Origin: Pirellulales bacterium
GTDB lineage: Bacteria; Planctomycetota; Planctomycetia; Pirellulales; UBA1268
Reading direction: 5' to 3'
Assembly (NCBI GenBank): GCA_018401745.1
Contig: JAGYJY010000019.1
Span: forward strand, 17,659 to 81,658
DNA: 64,000 nucleotides
The notes beneath the pieces were generated by a model. That model was not told where the DNA came from and searched no databases. It saw only the letters and a list, made by a program, of their open reading frames with translations. Position 1 is the stretch's first letter, and every line of letters starts with the position of its first letter. The translations under genes and the position numbers were made by a program. Below are positions 1-9,224 of this stretch, one piece after another.

Positions 1-2084
1 TCACGGCCATCGTGGCCAACGAAGGCGGCCCCGCCGGCTTCACCTGCCGGCTGGTCATGACCGGGGATGGGAAAACCCGCGTTGTTGCCACCGACGACAC
101 CTGGACCGCATCCATTGCCCGTCGCCCTGAGAAGGCCGTCGACGTTCGCCTGGTCGCCAAGGCCGGTGGCCAGCCCTGGGGCGATGTGCTCACCCGCGCC
201 ACGGCGGCACCGCCGCCAGCCGGCTTCGCCGTGCCTGAGGGCTTTGCCGTGGAGCGGCTCTTCGTCGTGCCGCAGGATGAGCTGGGCAGCTGGGTCTCGC
301 TGACCACCGATCCCCAGGGCCGGCTGATCGCCAGCGACCAGGGCGACAAGGGACTCGTGCGGATCACGCCCGCGGCCCTCGATGGCTCGACAGAGACCAT
401 CGTGGAGAAGATCCCCGCTGAGATCACGGGCGCTCAAGGCCTGCTGTGGGCCTTTGACGCTCTCTACGTCGTCTGCAACGGCGGCACCGGCAGCGGCCTC
501 TATCGCGTGACCGACTCCGATGGCAACGACACGCTCGACCGGGTCGAAAAGCTGCGAGCCTTCAATGGCGGCGGCGAGCACGGCCCGCACAACATCCTGC
601 TCTCCCCCGACGGCGAGAAGCTCTTCATCATCTGCGGCAACCACACCGAGCCCCCCTTTGACGTCACCAATGTCACCGACCCGCAGATCATGGGCGGCAT
701 CCGCGAGTCGCAGCGGCGAGTGAGCCTCGGCGACGATGCGACCAGCCGCCTGCCGGCCAACTGGGATGAAGACACGGTGATCGCCCGCATGTGGGACGGC
801 AACGGCCATGCTGCCGGCAGGCTTGCTCCAGGCGGCTTCATCGTGAGCACCGACCCCGATGGAAAAACCTGGGAGCTGTGGAGCGCTGGCTACCGCAACC
901 CCTACGACTTCGCCTTCAATGCCGACGGCGAACTCTTCGCCTACGACGCCGACATGGAGTGGGACTTCGGCACGCCCTGGTATCGCCCCACCCGCGTCAA
1001 CCATGCCACCAGCGGCAGCGAACTCGGCTGGCGGAGCGGCACCGCCAAATGGTCGCCGAGCTTCCCCGACAGCCTGCCAGCGATTGTTGATATCGGCCCA
1101 GGCTCACCGGTGGGTGCGGCCTTCGGCTACGGCACGAAGTTTCCCGCCAGGTATCAGAAGGCCTTCTATATCTGCGACTGGACCTTCGGCACGATGTATG
1201 CGATCCACCTTGAGCCGGATGGCGCAAGCTACGCAGGCACGAAGGAGGAGTTTGTATCGCGGACGCCCTTGCCGCTGACCGACATGACCGTTGGCCACGA
1301 CGGAGCGATCTACTTCACCGTCGGCGGCCGCGGCGGTCAGGGCGAGCTCTACCGCGTGACCTACCATGGGGACGCATCGACCGATCCGGTCGACGCCCGT
1401 GACACGCAGGGAGCCTCCGAGCGGCAGCTCCGCCGGGAGCTTGAGACCCTGCACCAGCCGGTGGCCGATTCCCGCGGTGCGATCGACAAGGCCCTGCCTT
1501 TCCTCGGCCACCCCGACCGCTTCATCCGCTACGCCGCCCGCATCGCCCTTGAGCATCAGCCGGTCGAACTCTGGCAGGAAGAGGCACTCGCCTCGACAGA
1601 GCCTCGTGCCCGCATCACCGCGGCGGTGGGCGTGGCTCGGCAGGCGGAGCCCGCGGCGCAGCCGGCGGTGCTCGAAGCCCTCGAAGCGATCGACCCCACC
1701 GATCTCGACACCGCCACCACCATCGAACTCGTGCGGGCCTACGAGCTGGCCCTGGTGCGGCTCGGCGAACCCTCGGATGCGTGGAAGCAGCGAATCGCCT
1801 CCCGGATCAGCCCGGTGTTTCCGTCGGGCTCGTTCGACCTCGACCGAGCGGCCTCGAGCCTGCTGGTGGCCGTGCGGGCTCCCGGGATCGTGACCACGCT
1901 CGTGGGCATGCTCGCCCAGCCGACCGATTCGGCGGAGGCGACCAACCTCGCCCCCAACGAGGAAGAGCTGCAGCAGCTCGATCCAGCGGAATGCGGGCTA
2001 CGGCTCAGCCGTCCGCGAGGCCCTGGAGAAGCGGGGCGACCTGCTGCAGATCCACTACGCCTACGCGGTTCGCACGGTGAATGA
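1..2084 (+). CDS. Planctomycete propeller/HEAT protein, 5'-truncated by window edge, N-terminal part of a frameshifted gene
   Basis: The reading frame is open from the first bases, so the gene starts upstream of the window. The first ~60 residues resemble the carbohydrate-binding-like region common in planctomycete cytochrome proteins. A PVC-type dehydrogenase beta-propeller (NHL/PQQ-like) follows at about residues 75-460, then HEAT-like alpha repeats to about residue 650. The last ~35 codons are out of frame: homology switches to the +1 frame near position 1979, where one extra base after CAGCAGCT breaks L-I-Q-R-N. The matching C-terminal cytochrome module follows in the next entry. Proteins of this architecture are predicted periplasmic redox or sugar-oxidising enzymes; the substrate is unknown. 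It heads an operon with the DUF1549/1553 and DUF1501 genes. Confidence 0.85.
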   Translation, partial: TAIVANEGGPAGFTCRLVMTGDGKTRVVATDDTWTASIARRPEKAVDVRLVAKAGGQPWGDVLTRATAAPPPAGFAVPEGFAVERLFVVPQDELGSWVSLTTDPQGRLIASDQGDKGLVRITPAALDGSTETIVEKIPAEITGAQGLLWAFDALYVVCNGGTGSGLYRVTDSDGNDTLDRVEKLRAFNGGGEHGPHNILLSPDGEKLFIICGNHTEPPFDVTNVTDPQIMGGIRESQRRVSLGDDATSRLPANWDEDTVIARMWDGNGHAAGRLAPGGFIVSTDPDGKTWELWSAGYRNPYDFAFNADGELFAYDADMEWDFGTPWYRPTRVNHATSGSELGWRSGTAKWSPSFPDSLPAIVDIGPGSPVGAAFGYGTKFPARYQKAFYICDWTFGTMYAIHLEPDGASYAGTKEEFVSRTPLPLTDMTVGHDGAIYFTVGGRGGQGELYRVTYHGDASTDPVDARDTQGASERQLRRELETLHQPVADSRGAIDKALPFLGHPDRFIRYAARIALEHQPVELWQEEALASTEPRARITAAVGVARQAEPAAQPAVLEALEAIDPTDLDTATTIELVRAYELALVRLGEPSDAWKQRIASRISPVFPSGSFDLDRAASSLLVAVRAPGIVTTLVGMLAQPTDSAEATNLAPNEEELQQLDPAECGLRLSRPRGPGEAGRPAADPLRLRGSHGE

Positions 2085-2805
2085 GAAGGAGCACTGGACC
2101 GACGCCGACCGCAGCGGCTACTACGCCTGGTTCGGCCGGGCCCGCGAGTGGGTCGGTGGCAACAGCTACCGCAAGTTTCTGCTGAACATCGAAAATGAAA
2201 ACCTGGCCACGCTCAGCGACACCGAGAAGATGGCCCTGGAAACCCTCGGCATCCGTCAGCCCTACACCCCACCGCCGCTGCCGAAGCCCGAGGGCCCAGG
2301 CCGCACGTGGACGACCGAGGAGGTGCTGGCCCTGGCCGAGAAGAGCCTGAATCGCGGCCGCAACTTTGAGCATGGCAAGCGGACGTTTGCCGCGGCTCGC
2401 TGCGTGGTCTGCCATCGCTTCGGCGAAGATGGCGGGGCCACCGGCCCTGACCTCACCCAGGCTGCCGGCCGCTTCCAGCTGAAGGATCTGGTGGAAGCGA
2501 TGGTCGAGCCGAGCAAGGTGGTCTCCGATCAGTACAAGGCGAGCATCGTGCAGACCGTCGACGGCAAGGTCGTCTCTGGCCGGATCGTCGCGGAGTTCCC
2601 CGACCGGATCGTGGTCGTTACCGACCCGGAGGATGCCACGAAGTTTGTGGAGGTGGCGAGGGAGGAGATCGAGGAGCTGCTGCCGGCCACGCAGTCGCTG
2701 ATGCCAGCAGGCCTGCTCGACACGCTCAGCGAGGAAGAAGTGCTCGACCTGCTCGCCTATACCCTCTCGCGGGACAAGTCCAATGATCGTCGCTTCAGGA
2801 AGTAG
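1981..2805 (+). CDS. C-terminal c-type cytochrome module of the preceding frameshifted gene
   Basis: This frame continues the upstream protein after the 1-base shift: it opens with QRNAGYGSAVREALEKRGD, in register with the HEAT region. An ATG at 2077 could be called as a start but lies inside the continuous domain. A single heme motif CVVCH is encoded at 2401-2415. It is followed by the usual planctomycete heme-domain signature (GPDLT, then a VVSDQYKASIV-like strand and LMPAGLLD near the end), so this is the planctomycete-type putative heme-binding domain. The stop at 2805 overlaps the next gene by 23 bases, indicating translational coupling. If the indel is a sequencing error, this and the previous entry are one protein of more than 930 residues. 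Confidence 0.85.
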   Translation: MQRNAGYGSAVREALEKRGDLLQIHYAYAVRTVNEKEHWTDADRSGYYAWFGRAREWVGGNSYRKFLLNIENENLATLSDTEKMALETLGIRQPYTPPPLPKPEGPGRTWTTEEVLALAEKSLNRGRNFEHGKRTFAAARCVVCHRFGEDGGATGPDLTQAAGRFQLKDLVEAMVEPSKVVSDQYKASIVQTVDGKVVSGRIVAEFPDRIVVVTDPEDATKFVEVAREEIEELLPATQSLMPAGLLDTLSEEEVLDLLAYTLSRDKSNDRRFRK

Positions 2806-4717
2806 CCTGCGGTCGGCGGTGGTAGCGGCGGTGCTGGCCGCCACCACCGCGGCGGCGGCTGAAGAGCCTGCAGCCGCGATCGACTTCGCCCACGAGATCG
2901 TGCCGCTGCTCGAGAAGTGGTGCGGCGAGTGCCACATCGGTGACGCCCGCCAGGGCGGCTTTTCGATGAACACCCTCGAGGCAACTCAGGCGGGCGGCGA
3001 CTCGGGGCTTGCAGGACTCGTGCCGGGCAAGGCCGACGCCAGTGAGATCATCCGCCGCATCACCAGCACCGACCCCGACGAGCGGATGCCTTCAGACGGT
3101 GAGCCGCTGCCGGCTGCGGAGATCGAACTGCTCGCTGCCTGGGTGGCGGCCGGCGGCAACTGGGAGCCCGGCTTTTCTTTTGAGAGCACACTCTGGGAGC
3201 CGCCGCTGGCCCTCCGGCCGGTCACGCTTCCGGAGCCGATCAACGGACGCGAGCACCCGATCGACCGGGTGATCGACGCCGTGGCCCGTGCGCAAGGCCG
3301 CGAGCTGCTGCCTGCTGCCAGCGACCGTCAGTTCATCCGTCGCGTATCGCTGGATCTCACGGGCCTGCTGCCGTCGCCGGAGGAGGTCGAGGCGTATGCC
3401 GCCGACGCCAGCCCCGGCAAACGCACCGCGCTGGTCGAGCGGCTGCTTGGTGACGAGCCTCGCGCCCGGCTTCGCTACGCCGAACACTGGCTGACCTTCT
3501 GGAACGACCTGCTCCGCAACGACTACACCGGCACCGGTTTCATCACCGGCGGCCGCAAGCAGATCACCAGCTGGCTGCATCAGGCGCTCGTCGACAACAC
3601 GCCCTACGATGCGTTTGTGCGGGAGCTGATCGCGCCGTCGGAGGCCTCCCGCGGCTTCATCGACGGCATCGTCTGGCGGGGCACCGTCAACTCCAGCCAG
3701 ACCGTGCCGATCCAGTTTGCCCAGAACGTCGGCCAGACCTTCCTCGGCATCAACCTCAAGTGCGCGAGCTGCCACGACTCCTTCGTCGACCGCTGGACGC
3801 TGCAGGAGACCTACGACCTGGCTGCCGTGATGGCGGCCGAGCCGCTCGAGCTGCACCGCTGCGAGAAGCCGACGGGCGTGATGGCGAGGCCCGGCTGGAT
3901 GTTTTCAGACCTCGGCCAGGTCGACCCGGCTGCCCCGCCGGAGGAGCGGCTTACCCAGCTGGCTGCCCTGATCACCCACCGCGACAACGGCTGGCTCTCC
4001 CGCAACCTCGCCAACCGCATCTGGGCCCGCCTGATGGGCCGCGGCATCGTGCACCCAGTCGACGCCCTTCGCACACAGCCCTGGAACGAAGACCTGCTGG
4101 AGCTGCTGGCGGCCGACCTGGTCGAGCACGAGTGGGACATCAAGCATCTGCTCCGCACGATCTGCACCTCCGAAGCCTACGCAGCGGTCACGCCGGCTTT
4201 CGAACGTTCCGCCAGCAGCAGCGACCGCTTCGGCCCGCTGCCCCGACGGCTCACCGCCGAACAGTTTTTCGACTGCCTCTGGCAGCTGACGGGCACAGCG
4301 CCTGAGAAGCCCGACGGCGAAGTGAAGCGGCCGGCGGCCGCAGGCGACGAACCGGCCATGGTGCGGGCGGCGCTGGTGAAGTGCACGCCGCTGATGGCAG
4401 CCCTCGGCCGGCCCAACCGCGATCAGGTGGTCACCAGCCGGCCCACCGAGCTCACCACACTTGAGGCGATCGAACTGGCCAACGAGCAGAGCCTGGCAGA
4501 TCAGCTCGCCGAGGGTGGTGAGAAGATTCTCGCTGAGCATGGGCCGAGCCCAGAGCCGATCGCTGAGTGGCTCTTCGCCGCAGCCCTCAGCCGGCCGCCG
4601 ACGCCGCCGGAGCTCGCTGCGTGCCTCGACCTGCTTGGCCAACAGCCAACCACCCAGACCGTCGCCGACTGCCTCTGGGCGGTGATGATGCTGCCGGAGT
4701 TTCAGTTGATTCGATAA
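2783..4717 (+). CDS. PSCyt1 / DUF1549 / DUF1553 planctomycete cytochrome protein
   Basis: A 644-residue exported protein with an Ala-rich signal peptide (about residues 1-26). The N-terminal planctomycete cytochrome domain has CGECH at residues 47-51 and the typical RMPSDGEPLP segment. DUF1549 follows (about 165-340) and includes a second CxxCH, CASCH at 327-331. DUF1553 (about 380-640) carries the DNGWLSRNLANRIWARLMGRG segment in pieces. These proteins are expressed as pairs with DUF1501 proteins in planctomycetes; electron transfer linked to breakdown of complex polysaccharide is suspected but unproven. It overlaps the upstream cytochrome fragment and its TAA shares one base with the next ATG, so the three genes form one tight operon. 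Assignment to the family is firm, biochemical role is not. Confidence 0.93.
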   Translation: MIVASGSSLRSAVVAAVLAATTAAAAEEPAAAIDFAHEIVPLLEKWCGECHIGDARQGGFSMNTLEATQAGGDSGLAGLVPGKADASEIIRRITSTDPDERMPSDGEPLPAAEIELLAAWVAAGGNWEPGFSFESTLWEPPLALRPVTLPEPINGREHPIDRVIDAVARAQGRELLPAASDRQFIRRVSLDLTGLLPSPEEVEAYAADASPGKRTALVERLLGDEPRARLRYAEHWLTFWNDLLRNDYTGTGFITGGRKQITSWLHQALVDNTPYDAFVRELIAPSEASRGFIDGIVWRGTVNSSQTVPIQFAQNVGQTFLGINLKCASCHDSFVDRWTLQETYDLAAVMAAEPLELHRCEKPTGVMARPGWMFSDLGQVDPAAPPEERLTQLAALITHRDNGWLSRNLANRIWARLMGRGIVHPVDALRTQPWNEDLLELLAADLVEHEWDIKHLLRTICTSEAYAAVTPAFERSASSSDRFGPLPRRLTAEQFFDCLWQLTGTAPEKPDGEVKRPAAAGDEPAMVRAALVKCTPLMAALGRPNRDQVVTSRPTELTTLEAIELANEQSLADQLAEGGEKILAEHGPSPEPIAEWLFAAALSRPPTPPELAACLDLLGQQPTTQTVADCLWAVMMLPEFQLIR

Positions 4718-6156
4718 TGGAGCCCACTGCTATGCGAAGCCGACGCGATCTGCTCAAGAGCCTCGCCGCTGCCACCACAGCGACACTTTCGCTGCCGGAG
4801 CCGCGGGCGCGGGCCAGCACCGCAGGCCAGCCGATCGAGCACCCAGAGCCCACGGCGGATGCGATCATCCTGCTGTGGATGGCCGGCGGCATGGCTGCCC
4901 CCGACAATCTCGATCCCAAGCGGTATCAGCCGTTTGAGAAGGGCCTCGCCGTGGCCGACGTGATCAGCACGTTCCCGGCGATCCCCACGGCGGTCGATGG
5001 CGTTGAGATCTGCCAGGGGCTGGAGGAGATCGCGAGCGTGCTCGACCGCGGCACGCTGCTCCGCTCCCACGTGCAGCCCGACCTCGGTAGCATCCTGCAT
5101 TCGCGGCACCAGTATCACTGGCACACCGGCTACGTGCCGCCGCAGACGGTCGCCTGCCCGCACATCGGGGCCTGGATGAGCCGCGTGCTCGGGCCCCGTA
5201 ATCCCGTGATGCCAGCCTTCATCAACATCGGGCAGCGGCTGGAAGGGATCGGCGAGAACGAAGAGATCAAGGCCTTCACCACCGGCGGCTTCTTCGGCAG
5301 CGAGTGTGGGCCGATGAACCTGCCCTATCCCGACCAGGCCGCCGCTGCGGTGCGGCCGCCCAAGGGCATGCAGCCCGACCGCTTTGCGTCTCGCTACGAC
5401 CGCTTCAAGCAGCTGCTCAAGGCCTCGCCCCACGGTGCGTACACCAGCGACTTCCATCAGGAGTCGATGCTCCGCAGCCTCGACAACGCCCACCGCCTGC
5501 TCTCGGCCAAGGAGCGGGAAGCCTTCGACATCTCGCGTGAGCCCCAGGAGGTTCGCGAGCGGTACGACACCGGCCGCTTCGGCCGCGGCTGCCTGCTCGC
5601 CCGCAGGCTCGTTGAGCAGGGTGCCCGCTTTGTCGAGGTGACCACCGAATACGTGCCCTTCCTCCACTGGGACACCCACGAGCGGGGCCATGAGACGGTG
5701 GCGCGAATGCACGCCGAGATCGACCGGCCGATTGCCACGCTGATTCGTGATCTTGAGGCCCGGGGTCTGCTCGACCGCACGCTCGTGGTGATCGCCAGCG
5801 AGTTCAGCCGCGACATGATCACCGAAGGCCAGCCCGGCTCCACCGCCACCGATCAGGCCAAGAGTCCGAAGGATTTTCTCCAAGAACCCAGCCACTACGG
5901 CCAGCATCGCCACTTCACCGGCGGCTCCACCGTGGCCCTCTTTGGCGGAGGCGTGAAGCGGGGCTTCGTCTACGGCAAGACCGCCGACGAGCGGCCCTGC
6001 ATGGCGATTGAAAACCCGGTCTCCGTCAGCGATCTGCATGCCACGCTGTTCACGGCGATGGGCATCTCACCTCGCACGGTCTACGACATCGAGAGCCGCC
6101 CCTTCTACGCCACCGAAGACGGCGAGGGCCGCGCCGTCGAGGCGATCTTCAGCTAG
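4717..6156 (+). CDS. DUF1501 family secreted protein (Tat substrate)
   Basis: About 479 residues. ATG at 4717 overlaps the upstream stop by one base; a second in-frame ATG at 4732 would also work. The N-terminus has a twin-arginine motif SRRDLLKS followed by a short hydrophobic stretch and Ala-rich cleavage region, so folded export through Tat is expected. The body is a DUF1501 sulfatase-like fold: WMAGGMAAPDNLDPK near the start, HWDTHE in the middle, and VIASEFSR late in the protein. DUF1501 proteins almost always accompany DUF1549/DUF1553 partners, as here. A structured repeat begins directly at the TAG stop. Function beyond family is unknown. Confidence 0.93.
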   Translation: MEPTAMRSRRDLLKSLAAATTATLSLPEPRARASTAGQPIEHPEPTADAIILLWMAGGMAAPDNLDPKRYQPFEKGLAVADVISTFPAIPTAVDGVEICQGLEEIASVLDRGTLLRSHVQPDLGSILHSRHQYHWHTGYVPPQTVACPHIGAWMSRVLGPRNPVMPAFINIGQRLEGIGENEEIKAFTTGGFFGSECGPMNLPYPDQAAAAVRPPKGMQPDRFASRYDRFKQLLKASPHGAYTSDFHQESMLRSLDNAHRLLSAKEREAFDISREPQEVRERYDTGRFGRGCLLARRLVEQGARFVEVTTEYVPFLHWDTHERGHETVARMHAEIDRPIATLIRDLEARGLLDRTLVVIASEFSRDMITEGQPGSTATDQAKSPKDFLQEPSHYGQHRHFTGGSTVALFGGGVKRGFVYGKTADERPCMAIENPVSVSDLHATLFTAMGISPRTVYDIESRPFYATEDGEGRAVEAIFS

Positions 6157-6260
6157 CTGTCCGTGGAAAAAGCCATCCATAGCCTTTTTCCACTCACGCG
6201 CTGCATCCTGCGGCAGCAGATGTGTTCCACACTCTGCTGAGAAACAGCTGGCTCTTGCCT
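6157..6260 (+). repeat. Post-stop structured repeat, copy 1
   Basis: Begins immediately after the DUF1501 stop codon. Hairpin 1 has a perfect 10-bp stem, GTGGAAAAAG (6163-6172) with CTTTTTCCAC (6184-6193). Hairpin 2 pairs GCTGC (6200-6204) with GCAGC (6213-6217) around an 8-base loop. A block TGTTCCACA (6223-6231) follows. The same order of blocks recurs after the stop at 7588, and a shorter version follows the stop at 18002. The U-rich side of hairpin 1 could act as a terminator, but the conserved downstream blocks suggest a mobile or regulatory element. Confidence 0.75.
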
Positions 6261-6361
6261 GAGAGCACGGCCGCCGCGAATAGTTTTCACGCGACCGGCA
6301 GCCGGGATGCCACCGTTCCTCACGCCCTTTCTGGTTGCAAGGGCGAACCAGGAGACGTCTC

Positions 6362-7588
6362 GTGGCATCATTCATGACCGCACCGCTGGCAATGGCGGGC
6401 ATTCGGGAGCGGCAGCTTTCCTTGGCAGCTCTGCGGGAGCTGTTCACCCATCCCCAGCCTCCCTGCCTGACGCTGCTGATGCCAACCTACCGCCGCCCCC
6501 CCGACAATGCTGTCGACCGCGGGACGTTCGCTGGCCTGGTCGACACACTGAGCGATCAGCTGGCCGCCAACGGCCATCGCCACGACCGCGACCGGCTGAC
6601 TGCTCCGCTGCGGAGCCTGGAGTTTGATCCCGACTTCTGGCAGCACACACTCGACGGCCTGGCGGTTTTTGCCCAAGACGGCGAGGCTGACCTGTTTCGC
6701 GTGCTCAAGCCACTTCCGCTTCGAGCGATTGTCGCCGACCATTTCTCCACAATGCCGTTGATCTCGCTGGCCACGGGCATCGAAAGCTTCGACGTGCTCG
6801 CGCTCACCAGTCGCACCGCCCGCATCTACAGCGGCACGTCTAAAGCCCTTGAGCCGGTCGAGCTCAGCCCGACGCTCCACAGCAGCCTGCACAACGCGGG
6901 CGAACTTCTTCGCATCGACATCATCGATGAGGAGTCTCTCGAGCCTCACCGGGTGCGAGTCTCAAGCGGTAGAGGCCGCACGCTCCACGGCGGATTTCGC
7001 GGGAGGCAAGAAGACATTGATGCCGACACGGAACGGTTCTTCCGTGAGGTCGATCGGGTGGTTCTCGAGCAGGTCTCACAGTCTGACCAGAGGCCACTGT
7101 TTCTCGTGGCCTTGGGGGAGCATGCCGCAGTGTTTCGGCATGTGTCAAAAAATCCCGCTCTCAGCCAGAGTATCCCTCGCGATCCCTCGCGGCTGACGGC
7201 CACCGAGCTGATCCAGCTCGTTGAGCCACTGCTGGCCGCCGCGCAGCGCGAGCGGGTAGAGCGGCTGATCGTGGCCTACGCCAAAGCGGTTGAGCACGGC
7301 CGCGGCTCGGGCGACCCCGCTGAGATCGCCCGCATGGCGATTGCGGGGCAGGTGGCCACACTGCTCGTGGAAGAGGGCCGATGTGAGCCTGGGCGTTTTG
7401 ATGCAGCGACTGGCGAGATCGGCTGGGAAGCCTGCCTCGGAAAACGCCCACAGCCGTCGCTTCCGTGCGTTCCCGATCTCATCGGCACCATCGCTGAAAA
7501 GGTTCTCCTGCTCGGCGGCGAAGTCGTCACACTGCCGAGGCTCGCAATGCCCAACGAGAGCGGACTCGCAGCGATTGCCCGTGGCTAG
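6362..7588 (+). CDS. baeRF-family protein (bacterial eRF1-like)
   Basis: About 408 residues. I chose GTG at 6362 because AGGAGA lies six bases upstream (6350-6355); an ATG at 6374 or a TTG at 6335 are alternatives. The protein matches the pattern of bacterial homologues of archaeo-eukaryotic release factor 1: PCLTLLMPTYRRP near the start, DFWQHTLDGLAVFAQD, a VLALTSRTARIY strand, and a C-terminal region beginning TIAEKVLLLGGEVVTLP. Such proteins are thought to act on stalled or hibernating ribosomes, but few have been tested. I see no GGQ tripeptide, so peptidyl-tRNA hydrolysis by the eRF1 mechanism is not implied. It stands alone between two copies of the post-stop repeat. Confidence 0.75.
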   Translation: MASFMTAPLAMAGIRERQLSLAALRELFTHPQPPCLTLLMPTYRRPPDNAVDRGTFAGLVDTLSDQLAANGHRHDRDRLTAPLRSLEFDPDFWQHTLDGLAVFAQDGEADLFRVLKPLPLRAIVADHFSTMPLISLATGIESFDVLALTSRTARIYSGTSKALEPVELSPTLHSSLHNAGELLRIDIIDEESLEPHRVRVSSGRGRTLHGGFRGRQEDIDADTERFFREVDRVVLEQVSQSDQRPLFLVALGEHAAVFRHVSKNPALSQSIPRDPSRLTATELIQLVEPLLAAAQRERVERLIVAYAKAVEHGRGSGDPAEIARMAIAGQVATLLVEEGRCEPGRFDAATGEIGWEACLGKRPQPSLPCVPDLIGTIAEKVLLLGGEVVTLPRLAMPNESGLAAIARG

Positions 7589-7730
7589 CTGTCCGTGGAA
7601 ACAGCCATCCATGGCCTTTTTCCCAGCTGAAGCGACGCCCCAAAAAGCCGAGGTTTTGGGGGGTCGCCGGTCGCCGCATCCTGCGGCGGCAGACGTGTTC
7701 CACAGTCTGCTCGCTGTCCACAAAATATCC
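7589..7730 (+). repeat. Post-stop structured repeat, copy 2
   Basis: Starts right after the TAG at 7586-7588. It opens CTGTCCGTGGAAACAGCC, nearly identical to copy 1, and has the CCATCCATGGCC loop. Hairpin 2 is GCCGC (7673-7677) with GCGGC (7686-7690); relative to copy 1 both strands changed together (T-A to C-G), so pairing is conserved. TGTTCCACA recurs at 7696-7704, with a second box CTGTCCACA at 7714-7722. An extra hairpin is inserted at 7632-7667 (CCCCAAAA paired with TTTTGGGG, closed by GCGAC/GTCGC). Confidence 0.75.
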
Positions 7731-7849
7731 GTGACCCGCCAACGCCTCACCTCCAATCGCAGGCTGCCCGCCCACAGGCAAGAACGCTTCCTGATGCCGT
7801 CTCACAGCAGGTAGGATCCTGGGATTCCTCCCTCTTTGAAGACTCCGCG

Positions 7850-9040
7850 ATGCCCCACGACGATCCTGCCTCTGCTGCCGTCTCGACCGACCCCCTCTTT
7901 GCCAGCTGCCCCGACCGCCACAGCACCGGCTCTGAAAAGTGGGATCACTGGGCCGAGAAACGCGCGGCGGATGGCCGCGAGATCCTGCCGGTGTGGGTGG
8001 CCGACATGGACTTCCGCGCTCCACCGGAGGTGCTCGAAGCGCTGCATGCCCGCGTCGAGCACGGCGTGTTTGGCTACACCATCGACCCGCCAGGCTTCGC
8101 ACCGGCACTCGCCGATCACTTGGCCCGTGTGCACGGCTGGCAGATCGACCCCGCGTGCGTGGTGGGTACGCCCGGCGTGGTGACGGGGCTCGCGCTCGCT
8201 GCCCGCATGCTGACCAAACCGGACGATGAGATCCTCACCTTCACGCCGATCTACCCGCCCTTCCTCTCCCTGCCGCAGGCTGCCGGCCGCCGCAGCCTGC
8301 GGGTCGCGCTCGCCCGACGCGAGCACAGCTGGGAGGTCGACTTCGATGCTCTTGAGAAAGCGGTCACGCCCAAGACAACCATGCTCTGGCTCTGCCATCC
8401 GCAAAACCCGACCGGCATGGTGCACACTCGCGAGGAGCTGCTGCGGATTGCAGAGTTTGCTGCGAAGCATGGCATCCGGGTTGTCAGCGATGAGATCTGG
8501 AACGACCTGATTCTCGACGGCTCAGAGCATGTGCCCTTTGCCAGCCTCGACCATCCGGCGGCCAGAGACGCGATCACGCTCGTCGCCCCGAGCAAGACCT
8601 GGAACGTCGCGGGCCTCGACTGTGCTGCCGCGATTCTCCCGGAGGCGGGCATGAAGGCTCGCTGGAGGCCGTCCGGCGGTGGCCTCGTGCCGATGGTCAA
8701 TCCGCTCGGCTACGCTGCGGCCGAGGCCGCCTGGCTCCACGGCGATCCCTGGCGGCGAAAGCTCCTCGGCCTCCTGCGGCACCACATGCAGCTGGTGGGC
8801 CAGACGATCGAACAGATCCCCGGCCTCTCCTGGATCCCGCCGCGGGCCACCTATCTGGCCTGGATCGACTGCCGCGAGACCGGTATCGCCGACCCCCAGG
8901 CAGCCTGTGAAGCCGCAGGCCTCGGCACCTCCAACGGCCAGGGCTTCGCCGGCCCCGGTTTCGTCCGCATCAATACCGCCTGCCCCACGCCGATGCTCGC
9001 AGAAGCCCTCCGCCGCCTCCACGTCGCCTTTGTGAAGTGA
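7850..9040 (+). CDS. patB: PatB/MalY-type PLP-dependent cystathionine beta-lyase (aminotransferase fold I)
   Basis: A 396-residue fold-type I PLP enzyme. The N-terminus has the PatB/MalY pattern (STGSEKWDHW, then LPVWVADMDFRAPPEVLEAL). The PLP-binding lysine is K249 in APSKTWNVAGL; the NPTG-like loop is HPQNPTGMVH and the conserved Asp/Tyr region is VVSDEIWNDL. The family cleaves cystathionine or related C-S bonds, or serves as a regulator (MalY), so methionine or sulfur amino-acid metabolism is the likely setting. Length is normal and no frame problems are seen. ATG at 7850 is the natural start; no operon partner is evident, since the next gene is more than 400 bases away past repeats. Confidence 0.9.
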   Translation: MPHDDPASAAVSTDPLFASCPDRHSTGSEKWDHWAEKRAADGREILPVWVADMDFRAPPEVLEALHARVEHGVFGYTIDPPGFAPALADHLARVHGWQIDPACVVGTPGVVTGLALAARMLTKPDDEILTFTPIYPPFLSLPQAAGRRSLRVALARREHSWEVDFDALEKAVTPKTTMLWLCHPQNPTGMVHTREELLRIAEFAAKHGIRVVSDEIWNDLILDGSEHVPFASLDHPAARDAITLVAPSKTWNVAGLDCAAAILPEAGMKARWRPSGGGLVPMVNPLGYAAAEAAWLHGDPWRRKLLGLLRHHMQLVGQTIEQIPGLSWIPPRATYLAWIDCRETGIADPQAACEAAGLGTSNGQGFAGPGFVRINTACPTPMLAEALRRLHVAFVK

Positions 9041-9087
9041 CGCCAAGGCTTCCCCCGCCCGCTGTCTTCTCCCCACGAGCGAAGAAA

Positions 9088-9160
9088 CGGGACGGGTCCT
9101 CGGGCCGCGAAGCGGCCTCGGCGAAGCCGAGGTGCCTGCGGCACCCGAGGACCCGTCCCG
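9088..9160. repeat. Cloverleaf repeat, copy A (complete)
   Basis: A 73-base element that folds into a four-way junction. A perfect 17-bp outer stem pairs CGGGACGGGTCCTCGGG (9088-9104) with CCCGAGGACCCGTCCCG (9144-9160). Inside are three hairpins, each with a three-base loop: CCGC-GAA-GCGG (9105-9115), CCTCGGC-GAA-GCCGAGG (9116-9132) and TGCC-TGC-GGCA (9133-9143). Every base is in a stem or a triloop. It is noncoding and follows the patB stop by 48 bases. Confidence 0.85.
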
Positions 9161-9224
9161 CTTGCGCCCCCGGCCGCAGACCGCCGCGAAGCGGCGGACA
9201 GGCCGTCCTTAAACCCGCAAGCGA

